From DLKC01 sp002478885 (GTDB lineage Bacteria; Bacteroidota; Bacteroidia; Chitinophagales; Chitinophagaceae), in assembly GCA_046329585.1 (NCBI GenBank), contig JAXLUI010000001.1, positions 1,550,001 to 1,614,000 of the forward strand: a stretch of DNA of 64,000 bases, written 5' to 3'. The notes under the pieces were generated by a model that ran no database searches, was not told the DNA's origin, and was given only the letters and a program-made list of their open reading frames with translations. Shown piece after piece: positions 35,795 through 44,501 of the stretch. Position 1 is the first letter of the stretch. The number at the start of each line of letters is the position of its first letter. The translations under genes and the position numbers were made by a program.

Positions 35795-35878
35795 GCAGTG
35801 CATGTGCGTTATGCCGGACAAGCCGGCACTTTTGCGCAACATAAGCCCTATAGTAAGACAATTGCGGGCTCAAAAAAG
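35795..35878 (+). repeat. DIR-related repeat, type C, copy 1
   Basis: GTGCATGTGCGTTATGCC runs into GCCGGACAAGCCGGC (palindrome), then ACTTTTGCGCAACATAAG and a tail GCGGGCTCAAAAAAG. The left half and tail resemble DIR type A; the palindrome is specific to type C. It lies between panB and the fucosidase gene. Confidence 0.65.
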
Positions 35879-35891
35879 TGCCTTGTTATCT

Positions 35892-36710
35892 TTAATACTG
35901 TTCGCTGTCGTTGGGAAAATCCTTCGCCTTCACATCATCGACATAATGTTTTACAGCGGCGGAAGCCTGCTCAAAAATATTGAGGTACTGCCGCAGGAAA
36001 CGCGGTTTGAATTCTGTGTTAATGCCGAGCATGTCGTGCATCACCAGCACCTGCCCGTCGCAATGTTTTCCCGCCCCAATACCAATTGTTGGAATCTCGA
36101 GGCTTTCACTTACTTCTTTTGCAAGTTGTGCAGGAATCTTTTCAAGCACAAGCCCAAAGCAGCCGGCTTCCTGGAGAATCAATGCATCTTTACGTAATTT
36201 ATTTGCTTCTTCTTCTTCCTTTGCACGTACGTTGTATGTTCCGAATTTATAAATGCTTTGCGGTGTAAGGCCAAGGTGCCCCATTACCGGAACACCTGCA
36301 GAAACGATGCGCTTGATGCTATCAATAACTTCTTCGCCGCCTTCGAGTTTTATGGCATGTGCCCCGGTTTCTTTCATGATGCGGATGGCGCTCGCCAACG
36401 CTATCTCGGAATTGGATTGATAAGAACCGAATGGCAGATCGACCACAACAAGGCAACGGTCAATACCGCGGATGACGCTCTGCGCATGATAGATCATTTG
36501 ATCGAGTGTGATAGGCAGCGTTGTTTCATGACCAGCCATTACATTGCTGGCACTGTCACCGACGAGTATTACATCAACACCGGCACCATCAATGATGCGG
36601 GCAAAAGAAAAGTCATAAGCCGTGAGCATGGAAATCTTTTCTCCATTGGCTTTCATTCGCTGTAAGGTGTTGGTGGTAACTTTCTTTACTTCTTTTTTTG
36701 CAGCTGACAT
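35892..36710 (-). CDS. panB: 3-methyl-2-oxobutanoate hydroxymethyltransferase
   Basis: A 272-residue TIM-barrel enzyme that makes ketopantoate from 2-oxoisovalerate and methylene-tetrahydrofolate, the first step of pantothenate (coenzyme A) synthesis. Signatures are MLTAYDFSFARIIDGAGVD, LVGDSASNVMAGHETTLPIT (metal-binding Asp and substrate loop), LEGGEEV, VMGHLGLTPQS, and IGIGAGKHCDGQVLVMHDML near residue 195. Full family length. It stands alone; panC and panD are not in the window. The long upstream gap contains two DIR copies and an array of 11-bp repeats. Confidence 0.96.
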   Translation of the reverse strand: MSAAKKEVKKVTTNTLQRMKANGEKISMLTAYDFSFARIIDGAGVDVILVGDSASNVMAGHETTLPITLDQMIYHAQSVIRGIDRCLVVVDLPFGSYQSNSEIALASAIRIMKETGAHAIKLEGGEEVIDSIKRIVSAGVPVMGHLGLTPQSIYKFGTYNVRAKEEEEANKLRKDALILQEAGCFGLVLEKIPAQLAKEVSESLEIPTIGIGAGKHCDGQVLVMHDMLGINTEFKPRFLRQYLNIFEQASAAVKHYVDDVKAKDFPNDSEQY

Positions 36711-36814
36711 CTGAACTGATTTTATAGTTAAGTGAAGACTGAATATGACTCTGCGTTAGAATAAACCATATCCAGATGCCGGGCACAAAGATGGGGAAAT
36801 AATTCAATAGTTTA

Positions 36815-36873
36815 TTTTTTATGAACCGGGCTGCAGCGCATGTGGCATCGGCGGTTGCGTCGCACACTTGTAG
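36815..36873 (-). repeat. DIR, type A, copy 15
   Basis: Plus strand TTTTTTATGAACCGGGC (tail), TGGCATCGGC and GGTTGCGTCGCACACTTGTA (core 36854-36867). With copy 16 it brackets the 11-bp tandem repeats. Confidence 0.87.
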
Positions 36874-37057
36874 GCCTGACGTGTTGTTCGGCAATCGTAC
36901 TGTGATGTTATTGCATTTATGATGGAAGCGTTACTAAAATTTGTTAGTAGCATTACCAATGGAGACGCGTGATTTCTCCCACTAATGGTTGAAACAGGCT
37001 TCAGAACAGCACAAAAGCCATTTGCCCGGGGGTAAAAAAGCTAAATTTTTTGGGACC

Positions 37058-37112
37058 ATCTACCAACTCCCTACCAACCATCTACCAAGTATCTACCAAG
37101 TATCTACCAAGT
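37058..37112. repeat. Array of five 11-bp direct repeats
   Basis: Three exact ATCTACCAAGT units (37080, 37091, 37102) follow two imperfect ones (37058, 37069). The shared box CTACCAA recurs every 11 bp: a 7-bp direct repeat with 4-bp spacers, the geometry used by PhoB/OmpR-family sites. It lies about 350 bp upstream of panB. Confidence 0.85.
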
Positions 37113-37189
37113 AAGGCCTAGGTAAGGGGCAGTCTGTACTCTCTTTTGTATTGAAAAACTTTTGTGCCTTGCTGCAATAAAAACCTGTA

Positions 37190-37246
37190 GTACAAAAGTG
37201 CGACGCAACAGGTGGCGCCATGAAATACAAAAGCCGGTTCCATGAT
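37190..37246 (+). repeat. DIR, type A, copy 16
   Basis: GTACAAAAGTGCGACGCAAC, AGGTGGCGCCA and the tail AAGCCGGTTCCATGA. Core at 37198-37209. Confidence 0.83.
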
Positions 37247-37296
37247 TTATTTGTTTCTGCAGTTAGTTGCTGCAGGACAATAGCCCTATTGATTTT

Positions 37297-37977
37297 TTAC
37301 TCACCGGTATACGGATCGCCTATTTTTTTAGCCTCGTACTTAATGTTGGAAAATTGTACGTGGCAACTGTTACCGGTAGGCGACTGCGCAAGAAATCCCA
37401 GTTTGAGCGGCTTTGTATTATTGAATTGCAGGTGGCGGACCAACAGCCATTTTTTACCATCGGTGGAAGCATAAAAGGTGATCACATTATCAGCCTTTGC
37501 CATTTTATAGAAAACGGTGTTTCCTGTAATTTCTATTGAGTTACAGTCGTCGGAAATGTCTTTTGTTACAACTGTAACGACTCGTTTTGCGCCGGTATAG
37601 TCTTTTTCAAAACAAAACTTTATCCAGTTCAGGCTGTCTTCGATCAGCACTATTGCACCGCCGTCCCATTTGTTAAGGAACGCATGCTGAATGGATGCCG
37701 ATAAGACAAAGTTATCATCCGGCTGGAACATTAGCTTGGGCGCATTATCTGTATTGTAGGTTACATTAGGGTCGCGGAACATATCGGTCTTTCCGGCAGC
37801 TACTATAGACAGCGAATTACCTTTTACTTCGTAGCTCTCCGGCGTATTATACCATGTGAGCTGACCAGGGATAGAACCGATCGTTATTGTGCCCGTTTTT
37901 TGTGCGTCGCAGGTGTTTACCAGCATTACTGTTATTAAAGCCGAAAGGAAGAAACCGGTTAAGCATATTTTTTTCAT
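37297..37977 (-). CDS. Secreted DUF1349 (concanavalin-like) protein
   Basis: A 226-residue exported protein. The N-terminus MKKICLTGFFLSALITVML is a signal peptide, possibly cleaved after CDA. The mature part is a DUF1349 jelly-roll similar to LamG/concanavalin folds: LTWYNTPESYEV, DGGAIVLIEDSLNWIKFCFE and GKKWLLVRHLQF mark the family. Such proteins are thought to bind or cleave carbohydrates, but no catalytic residue can be assigned. The gene is not tightly linked to others. Confidence 0.83.
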   Translation of the reverse strand: MKKICLTGFFLSALITVMLVNTCDAQKTGTITIGSIPGQLTWYNTPESYEVKGNSLSIVAAGKTDMFRDPNVTYNTDNAPKLMFQPDDNFVLSASIQHAFLNKWDGGAIVLIEDSLNWIKFCFEKDYTGAKRVVTVVTKDISDDCNSIEITGNTVFYKMAKADNVITFYASTDGKKWLLVRHLQFNNTKPLKLGFLAQSPTGNSCHVQFSNIKYEAKKIGDPYTGE

Positions 37978-38032
37978 TATTGAGATTTTTTATTTTAAAA
38001 GATTGCCACCAGTGTGTGTATTGTCTAACCCA

Positions 38033-38803
38033 TTATCTATATAAATATTTATTCGGGATATTTGAGGCGAAGTAGTCTGTATTGTATTTTGCTTTAAGCA
38101 ACAGCGACACGACCTCATAAACGCTTTTTTCTGTCCGTTGAAACTGTCTTAGCAATCCCATCATTGCGTAACTTACCGGGTTAACATCGGCAATGAATGT
38201 TTCCCAATCGTAACCTTTGCCCCAAATGAGCCCCTTCACCGTTATGGACAGGTCTGCCTTTTTTGAAATCAAATACTTTAAAACGTCCACACTCTTATTC
38301 GCATCCTGGTTAACCGTATGAAAAACAGGTGTATGCCCGCCAAAGCCGTGTTCGTCAAACCCAGCTTTTGCATTAATATCAGCACCGTGGTTAATCAGTA
38401 CTTCTGCGCAAGCCAAATGATTGTATTCAGCACAAATATGCAGTAAGGAAACCTGGTAGAGTGGTGTAAACGTGCAGTCCAGTGAATAGCTTTTTGCTAA
38501 GGCCGATTTGTCTGCAGCAAGCTCTGTATCAAGCAAAGCAGCATCGTCCAGTAAAACAGAAAGAAGGACCTTATCGTCAAAGCTTAAGCCATAATCAACA
38601 AAAGCCTGAACGCAATTTTTAAACAATGGCCCTCGTGTATACATATTTATGAGGGCAAACAACAAAGGCTTTTGATCGAGAATTTCATTGGGATTTACAC
38701 CCTGCTCAAAGCATTCTTTTATTCCTTCAACTGAGTGGAGTTCAAATGCGGTCATGATTTTTTGCAGGTAGTCCATTTTAACCAATGTATTTTTTGGTCT
38801 CAT
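38033..38803 (-). CDS. Ankyrin-repeat protein
   Basis: A 256-residue cytosolic protein with ankyrin-type repeats. The clearest run is SLLHICAEYNHLACAEVLINHGADINAKAGFDEHGFGGHTP, followed by DVLKYLISKKADLSI; earlier units (residues 15-95) are degenerate. There is no signal peptide. ATG at 38801-38803 is used; a second ATG nine codons in (38776) is possible. It starts 16 bp after the stop of the membrane-linked XRE regulator gene, so they form a two-gene operon. Ankyrin repeats bind partner proteins; the partner could be the regulator, which is inference. Confidence 0.82.
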   Translation of the reverse strand: MRPKNTLVKMDYLQKIMTAFELHSVEGIKECFEQGVNPNEILDQKPLLFALINMYTRGPLFKNCVQAFVDYGLSFDDKVLLSVLLDDAALLDTELAADKSALAKSYSLDCTFTPLYQVSLLHICAEYNHLACAEVLINHGADINAKAGFDEHGFGGHTPVFHTVNQDANKSVDVLKYLISKKADLSITVKGLIWGKGYDWETFIADVNPVSYAMMGLLRQFQRTEKSVYEVVSLLLKAKYNTDYFASNIPNKYLYR

Positions 38804-38819
38804 CCAGTCGGGCGCCGTT

Positions 38820-39479
38820 TTACAAAGGGGTTGCCTTTTCGTTATTTGAATGACTGAAAACCGAATTATACGTTAGTCCTATAAATAACAGTATCAACCA
38901 ACATAAGAAACTTATATAGTATTGAATGTTATTTAGGGTAGCATAAGCTGTGGTCACCAAATCGCTTGTAAATCTGAGATACATTGAAATAGCTGAAAAT
39001 AATGCCAAGAGCAGCCAGTAGCTGACAGCGCTAAACAAGCGTTTGCGAATCAACAGCAGATAAATCTGCATCAATGCGAAAATGCAAGTAGCCGTAATGG
39101 CAAGCCTGAACAAATGAAAGTCGCCCGAAAAAAGGAGCGAGTCGCGCAAAAAATCGGTGCCAAGCACCTGGCAAGTGATGTTAAGTAACATTAGCATAAA
39201 AAGTATTGTAGCCCAGGCTGAATAGAAAATTTCAATAAAAAGCTGCCTGCCATTACTTTTAAACAGGTTAAAAGCATTTGACGGCCGATAAATGTCAGAT
39301 TGATATAAATCGTTGAATTGTACATTTAAAGCCTGAGCCATTTTTTTTAGTGAGTAAGCCCTCGGTTTAACCTTGCCTGATTCTATTCTCTGAATTGTTC
39401 TTAAAGATATCCCGGTAGCATTTGCCAGCTCTTCCTGAGTCATACCTTTCTCTTTTCTCAATTCGGCTAAATTTTGCAT
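38820..39479 (-). CDS. XRE-family regulator with C-terminal membrane domain
   Basis: A 219-residue protein. Residues 1-60 are a Cro/C1-type helix-turn-helix: LRKEKGMTQEELANATGISL, RTIQRIESGKVKPRAYSL, KKMAQALNV. The rest contains four strongly hydrophobic segments at about 80-102, 115-140, 148-168 and 185-205, so the DNA-binding domain is tethered to the inner membrane. It could react to a membrane signal or sequester DNA sites. The ankyrin gene follows at 16 bp. Upstream 270 bp (39480-39748) hold no gene. Confidence 0.85.
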   Translation of the reverse strand: MQNLAELRKEKGMTQEELANATGISLRTIQRIESGKVKPRAYSLKKMAQALNVQFNDLYQSDIYRPSNAFNLFKSNGRQLFIEIFYSAWATILFMLMLLNITCQVLGTDFLRDSLLFSGDFHLFRLAITATCIFALMQIYLLLIRKRLFSAVSYWLLLALFSAISMYLRFTSDLVTTAYATLNNIQYYISFLCWLILLFIGLTYNSVFSHSNNEKATPL

Positions 39480-39748
39480 GTTTTAATAATTTCTACAAAT
39501 TTCGGAACAGACAATATCCATCGTTAGCACCAGGGCCGGCATTTTTGCGACATTTTAATGTCGTTGTAAGAGCAAGTCTACGAAATTGTAATAATCTGCT
39601 TTGAAACACACTGCTGAAGTTAAATATAAAAGCAGTCGATAGCATCTGTTTCCCAAATCCATCGCCTGATTTTTGTTACAACGGTTTGTACGTAAGATCA
39701 GAATTTGTATTTGTGTCAATATTGATGCTTTCCGTGAATGGAGCTTTA

Positions 39749-40309
39749 TTACTTAACAATTCCGTATTTTTCAAAATATTCATTAATCAGTAACAGCAAA
39801 TCTTTATGATCTGACTTTAATCCGTTTGTAGCGATATGTATGGGCGAACCATAACTTTTATAGTTAATCATCAACAATTTTCTTTTTAAGCTATTTGTTG
39901 CTGCCGAAATATATTTTTCCGGGTCAACAAGCCCGATCGTTAGGAAATACTGTTTAGCAGTGGCCGAAGCCTGGACATATGTTTCATGCACGCCTGATAT
40001 ATCGCTCCATGGAATCAGTCCAAATTTAAAAGCACTTGTATTGTCTGTTATGCCTTTGTCGCTTAAAACCAAGCCGGGTTTATTGTCCGATAACTTGCGA
40101 GTAAAAAAGTATATGCCAAATACGCCCATAACTACCGAGCCATACATACCAATTGCCTTAATGATTGGATTATTGAAAAAAGGGTTGCTTGCCTGTGGAT
40201 CTGCTGTTATCATCCAAACACCAACAGCCAAAAACAACACACTAAAAACCAAAAGCTTTGCCAGCCTGGCTTTGCTCAAAGCAATTTCCGTAGCATTATT
40301 TTCTGTCAT
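39749..40309 (-). CDS. STM3941-family membrane protein
   Basis: A 186-residue protein with two transmembrane helices (about 18-36 and 48-68) and a cytosolic C-terminal domain of PH-like pattern: GLVLSDKGITDNTSAFKFG, LIPWSDISGVHETYV. This layout matches the STM3941 family, whose function is unknown. The start at 40307-40309 leaves an acidic N-terminus. It lies 97 bp downstream of the VOC-protein gene on the same strand. Confidence 0.75.
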   Translation of the reverse strand: MTENNATEIALSKARLAKLLVFSVLFLAVGVWMITADPQASNPFFNNPIIKAIGMYGSVVMGVFGIYFFTRKLSDNKPGLVLSDKGITDNTSAFKFGLIPWSDISGVHETYVQASATAKQYFLTIGLVDPEKYISAATNSLKRKLLMINYKSYGSPIHIATNGLKSDHKDLLLLINEYFEKYGIVK

Positions 40310-40406
40310 ACTATATATAGTTTGTAAAATATTAATTGCCGTGGTTGCTGAAATAAGGTGGTCACGCTTTGCACCGGCTGTTGTTTGTTAATTGGTATTT
40401 TCTTCG

Positions 40407-40799
40407 CTATTTATCAGCAAATGGGGCTTTTTCATCCGGGTCGGTTCCAAATCTCAGCACGTGTCCATCCGGATCCTGAATATGCATTTCATAAGCCCAG
40501 GAGAAATTGGTTGGTGGCAGTTTTATTGTTACAGCTTTTGCCTTAAGTGCTTCATGTAAGGAGAAAATGTTGCCATCAAAGCCTATCCAAATCCATGTAC
40601 CAGGCGAACCTTGGGCACCTTTACATAAATACAGTCCGGTATTATCCCGGTTAATACTTGTAAAATTGTTATCGCCCCATTCAGCATTGGTAAATCCCAA
40701 AATGTCGACATAAAACGATAAACTGGTAGCGATATCCTTTACGTTTAAGACAGGAGCAATATTTTCCACCCGAAAATTTGCGCGTTCGTTGTTTGCCAT
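40407..40799 (-). CDS. VOC-family (glyoxalase/bleomycin-resistance fold) protein
   Basis: A 130-residue protein of the vicinal-oxygen-chelate superfamily. It has the repeated beta-alpha-beta-beta-beta units: NIAPVLNVKDIATSLSFYVD, then ILGF and SLHEALKAK, ending YEMHIQDPDGHVLRFGTDPD, a signature of bleomycin-resistance-like members. The open frame continues 48 codons upstream, but MANNERANFRVENIAPV at 40797-40799 is the natural start. Substrate is unknown; metal binding through His and Glu is plausible. Confidence 0.82.
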   Translation of the reverse strand: MANNERANFRVENIAPVLNVKDIATSLSFYVDILGFTNAEWGDNNFTSINRDNTGLYLCKGAQGSPGTWIWIGFDGNIFSLHEALKAKAVTIKLPPTNFSWAYEMHIQDPDGHVLRFGTDPDEKAPFADK

Positions 40800-40866
40800 T
40801 GTTATTCTGTTTTGACAATGTGAATGATTGCGGATGTTAACGCACTTGCTGCGTAACCTGCAATCG

Positions 40867-41514
40867 CTAGTCTGCACCGGAAATACTTGCCAGGCGCAAT
40901 GTGTTTCCCTCAAACCTGAGCACCCACCAAAAGTTGTGTTCACAAATTTCGCTTGAGTTTTCGGGCAGGTCGTCCACGGAAAGTTTTTTGCTTTGATAAT
41001 TACTGTTTGAATTCATGTCCATTCTTAATATCACTTCGTCTTTGGCCACTTCTATTTTATAAGAATAAAAACAAGGTTCCATTTTATTGTAGTCATCGTA
41101 TTTCAAGTTGTCTTTGTACAAAAGGCTATCCATGCTAAGGTGCTGAAAAAGATTGTTTACCTGGTCAACTAAAATGGCATCGGCAATTTTGTTGTAATAC
41201 TGTAAGAACATTGCTTTTGTTGTGTTGTTGCCGCTGGCGTTGAACTGCACGTCATATGCGCTGTCGTTGATGTAGATACCAAATGCTGTACCTGACAGCG
41301 GGAAGGGAAATATGTCTGCGATTTTTTCTTTGTCACCGGAAGCAATCACTTGCTGTAATTTTTTTAATTCCTCAACCAAATTTTGCCGTGCTGATTTTGC
41401 TGTATCCCAATGCGGGTCACGTGCGTGGGTTTCTTTTGCAGGGTTAGCACTGCCGACATTGTTGCAAGCAACCAACACGATCAAAACTGTGAAAACAAAA
41501 AAAGTCTGTCTCAT
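40867..41514 (-). CDS. Lipoprotein of unknown function
   Basis: A 215-residue protein starting MRQTFFVFTVLIVLVACNN: a hydrophobic signal with lipobox LVAC, so a lipoprotein. An upstream start at 41556 would put 14 basic residues before it and is rejected. The mature domain has a helix rich in Lys/Glu (SARQNLVEELKKLQQVIAS) and a beta-rich end (NFWWVLRFEGNTLRLASISG), a pattern like SnoaL/NTF2 folds, but I cannot name a family. Confidence 0.75.
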   Translation of the reverse strand: MRQTFFVFTVLIVLVACNNVGSANPAKETHARDPHWDTAKSARQNLVEELKKLQQVIASGDKEKIADIFPFPLSGTAFGIYINDSAYDVQFNASGNNTTKAMFLQYYNKIADAILVDQVNNLFQHLSMDSLLYKDNLKYDDYNKMEPCFYSYKIEVAKDEVILRMDMNSNSNYQSKKLSVDDLPENSSEICEHNFWWVLRFEGNTLRLASISGAD

Positions 41515-41691
41515 AAAGCGGGGGAGATAGTGGTGCCTTTTGCTGTGACCCAACACACTAATTTACGATATAAGCTGATGCGTGGCACGAAATGAAGGCA
41601 CATTAACAATGGTAAACTGCTATGATGTGCAAACTCCGGATGTGAAGTATGTACGGTTACCTGTTTCAGCTTTATTGAAAAAAGATATGCC

Positions 41692-41760
41692 GTACAATTG
41701 TGCGACGCCGGATAAGCCGGCGCTATCGCGCAAACGAAGTTTGTTGCTTATACAAAAGCA
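41692..41760 (+). repeat. DIR-related repeat, type C, copy 2
   Basis: GTACAATTGTGCGACGCC (like type A) runs into the palindrome GCCGGATAAGCCGGC, then GCTATCGCGCAAACGAAG and the tail TTGCTTATACAAAAGC. It lies between the lipoprotein gene start and the TonB-plug gene stop. Confidence 0.75.
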
Positions 41761-41788
41761 AGTCACAAAAAAGGTACTAAAAAAATAT

Positions 41789-44215
41789 TTATTTTCTGCT
41801 GATGGTAATGGTTTTATAAATGAGATCGCCCTTTGCTGTGATGCCGGTTACTGTTACGGAATAGTTGGTTGGATTATCTGCCGTATAGAAGTTGATGGCA
41901 GCGCTTCCAGTGCTATCGGTTATTGTGTTTGTATTCCAGTAAATGGTTGTGCGCGGATCGGGGAGTTTACTAGCTTTTATTTCGGCAATTTCGTAATGAG
42001 GCATTTCAAATTGCGGGTTTACATGATAGGTGACCGGCATTAGCGTGCGCAGGTAATTTTTCGTATCAGGAATGAAATGTTGCCCATTTCTTGTATTAAC
42101 AGATATAACGCCGTTTGCGCCACGCATGCCATAAATACCTGCTTCGGCCCCACGCAAGACCTCAATGAAGTCAACTTCTGACGGTGAAAGGCTGTTAAAA
42201 TACCCTAGGCTTGCTTCTCCCATTGCTACACCATCTACAACGAGCAACGGCCTGCCGGCGGTATTCAGGTTCATATTGCCCGATCCAAAAATAGACAGGT
42301 CGCCGGCATACATGGTAACACCCGGAACAGTAAGCAGGGCATAGCCAATGGAATTGTACCCATATTTGAGTTTATCGCTTGTGAGGATCTGGGAGATGCT
42401 GTTGATTCGCTTTGTAACATCATAGTTCGGTTGCGATTTTACCACTGCGGTTACGGCGACTGGTTTTAGCCAGCCCTTGCCCTGGAAGGTGATGGCTGTA
42501 TCGATATGGTACTTTCTGAGGGACGCCACCATGCTGATGTTGGCAGACAGGAATTGCTGCTTAAGTGAGCCGGGTGTAGCAAGTACGGGAAACTGAAATT
42601 GCTGCAGCGTTATACTGTCGTCTGTTCTTACGATTCCAAACTTATCTGTTACCTGCAAAAAGACGGATAGGCTGTCTACGTTCTGGGGCAATGGAATTTT
42701 GAATATGCCGCTGGCATTGGCAGAATCGGTATCCAGGAAGTAAGCTACTTTGTTTTTTGAAATTGCGGTGACCACTCTTTGTTTAACGGCTTTGTCACGT
42801 CCATTCGAAACCCTTCCGACCAGGTTAAGCAATTTTTCATTGTCATCTGCCGAAAGCTGTATATTCTTCGCAACGCCGGTTTCGTGGTTGCTGAACACTG
42901 GTGGCAGGGTCATCATGATTAAGTCGATATCGGTGGCGGCAAACCTATCGTGGAAACGCTCCAGCCAGGCGGAGATCATGTAGTCATTTGCAGGCGGCAG
43001 CTGGTGTATGTCGATGCTATCCTGGAGTTGATCAAGCCATGCATCCTGCACTGCAACATTGAATGATGCCGGCAACGGCACTCCCCCTGCTTCGCTGATG
43101 TTGATATTGAGATTGACAGATTCCCTGGCAGCGTAATTTGACTGGCCGGATGTTATATCGAGCTGAAAATTTTGTTTATCGATGTATATCTTTCTTTCTG
43201 CCAGTAAACGATGTTGCTGATCGAACAGTAAAAACGACGTGATACCACCCGGAAAATTAGTCAGTGGGATATTTATTCCATAAATGCCTGACCCTACTGC
43301 CGCGTAGCAGAGGCTATCGCCATGCAGGGCAATAATGGTCGTACGAAAATCTGCCGGCAATGCTTCTTCCAATGTTACAAAGGCTTTGATGCCCGAGGGT
43401 GATTGTTTGGCAAAGGAGATCTGGGCGGCCTTTTGGTTTACTACGGGCAGCTGGTATTTTATGTCGTGCCCATTGACCCTTATAACAGCCCTGTATTTTT
43501 GAAGCGGATCATTAACAAAAGTGATGCGCGACAAACCAAACTGGTTGGTTGCAAAAGTTGTGATAACAGAATCATGATTGTCGACAAGGCTTCCTGTAAG
43601 CTGGTAAGGATTATTGTCCGCATCGGTGACCTGCAACACACCTGTTGAAATGATACCGGGGATCGCCGTCAGGCGTTCGGGATAAAAATGAATGCCGGGC
43701 AACAGGTTTTTGCCTTTGTTTGCAGCCCTGGCATATTGCCCGTTATAAACGCTGGCATCGCGGAGATTTTTATTAAGTACATAAATGGGCTGAATAAAAA
43801 TGTTATTCGTGTCTGTCGCCAATATTTTTGCCGTGTAGGCCCTGATCCAGTAAAACCCACTCCTGATCGAATCAGGTAAAATAAATGCGCCGCCTGTTCG
43901 AAGCTCATGGTTATTCAACACGAGTTTTGCAATAACGCTGTCCTGATCGTCGACAAGGTCGGTGAACAGGTTATTCGTAGAGAGACTTAGCCGATTGGAT
44001 GCCGTATTGAGCGCAAAAGCTTTGAACCATATTTTCTCGCCGGCAAGATAAATTTTGCGGTCGGTTTGCAGTACCACTTTTTCTTTTCCTGCCTGTTGTA
44101 TAAACGTTTTATAGATATTGCCGACGGAATCTGTATTGCTACCATCGCTTTGTGCCATAGCGGTTGTAAAAAAGGACAAACCGGCAAGCAAGCAAAGTAT
44201 AACAGGTGACCTCAT
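41789..44215 (-). CDS. Large exported protein with MG2-like domain and TonB-plug domain, no barrel
   Basis: An 808-residue exported protein. Signal peptide MRSPVILCLLAGLSFFTTAMA. The N-terminal third resembles MG2/macroglobulin-type domains (KVVLQTDRKIYLAGEKIWFK, DSIRSGFYWIRAYT). Near residues 630-720 there is a TonB-receptor plug-like domain: LTVPGVTMYAGDLSIFGSG, RPLLVVDGV, VDFIEVLRGAEAGIYGMRGA, NGVISVNTRNG. A beta barrel of 500 residues would be expected after a plug, but only about 90 residues follow. This plug-only architecture recurs in Bacteroidota; it may use the plug as an interaction module. Not part of a SusCD locus here. Confidence 0.82.
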   Translation of the reverse strand: MRSPVILCLLAGLSFFTTAMAQSDGSNTDSVGNIYKTFIQQAGKEKVVLQTDRKIYLAGEKIWFKAFALNTASNRLSLSTNNLFTDLVDDQDSVIAKLVLNNHELRTGGAFILPDSIRSGFYWIRAYTAKILATDTNNIFIQPIYVLNKNLRDASVYNGQYARAANKGKNLLPGIHFYPERLTAIPGIISTGVLQVTDADNNPYQLTGSLVDNHDSVITTFATNQFGLSRITFVNDPLQKYRAVIRVNGHDIKYQLPVVNQKAAQISFAKQSPSGIKAFVTLEEALPADFRTTIIALHGDSLCYAAVGSGIYGINIPLTNFPGGITSFLLFDQQHRLLAERKIYIDKQNFQLDITSGQSNYAARESVNLNINISEAGGVPLPASFNVAVQDAWLDQLQDSIDIHQLPPANDYMISAWLERFHDRFAATDIDLIMMTLPPVFSNHETGVAKNIQLSADDNEKLLNLVGRVSNGRDKAVKQRVVTAISKNKVAYFLDTDSANASGIFKIPLPQNVDSLSVFLQVTDKFGIVRTDDSITLQQFQFPVLATPGSLKQQFLSANISMVASLRKYHIDTAITFQGKGWLKPVAVTAVVKSQPNYDVTKRINSISQILTSDKLKYGYNSIGYALLTVPGVTMYAGDLSIFGSGNMNLNTAGRPLLVVDGVAMGEASLGYFNSLSPSEVDFIEVLRGAEAGIYGMRGANGVISVNTRNGQHFIPDTKNYLRTLMPVTYHVNPQFEMPHYEIAEIKASKLPDPRTTIYWNTNTITDSTGSAAINFYTADNPTNYSVTVTGITAKGDLIYKTITISRK

Positions 44216-44501
44216 AATGTGTATGATATTTAAACGATGGCAAGAATTGCTTTGGAGTTTTAAATTTAGGGATTACAGGTAAGAGTACAAGCCATTTTAG
44301 CAAGTGGTTAACGAAGGAGCAATTCTGTGCAAGCTGAATATTTATACCCGGTTGTTTTGTTACAAGGTGATGCATGAGGAGATCAGGCATGCTGCATATG
44401 GAAAACATCGCAGGGCTCCAAACGTACCGGAAGATGCGTTTGTAAAAACTTTACAGACTGAGTTTTTATATTTATTATTTTCATTGAAATAAAATTACCC
44501 C

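Larger units (their letters stand above)
36711..37296. other. Long intergenic region upstream of panB
   Basis: A 586-bp gap between panB and the DUF1349 gene. It contains DIR copy 15 (minus), a short AT-rich stretch, five helically phased 11-bp direct repeats, and DIR copy 16 (plus). No coding sequence is apparent. Confidence 0.7.

Noticed and set aside
36711..36814. Riboswitch or leader upstream of panB
   Set aside because: No conserved hairpin set or known riboswitch core was seen; only AT-rich sequence is present.
44304..44492. A 62-codon open frame in the gap before the DUF1080 gene
   Set aside because: It has no ATG start at its beginning, no recognisable features, and lies in the expected divergent promoter region.
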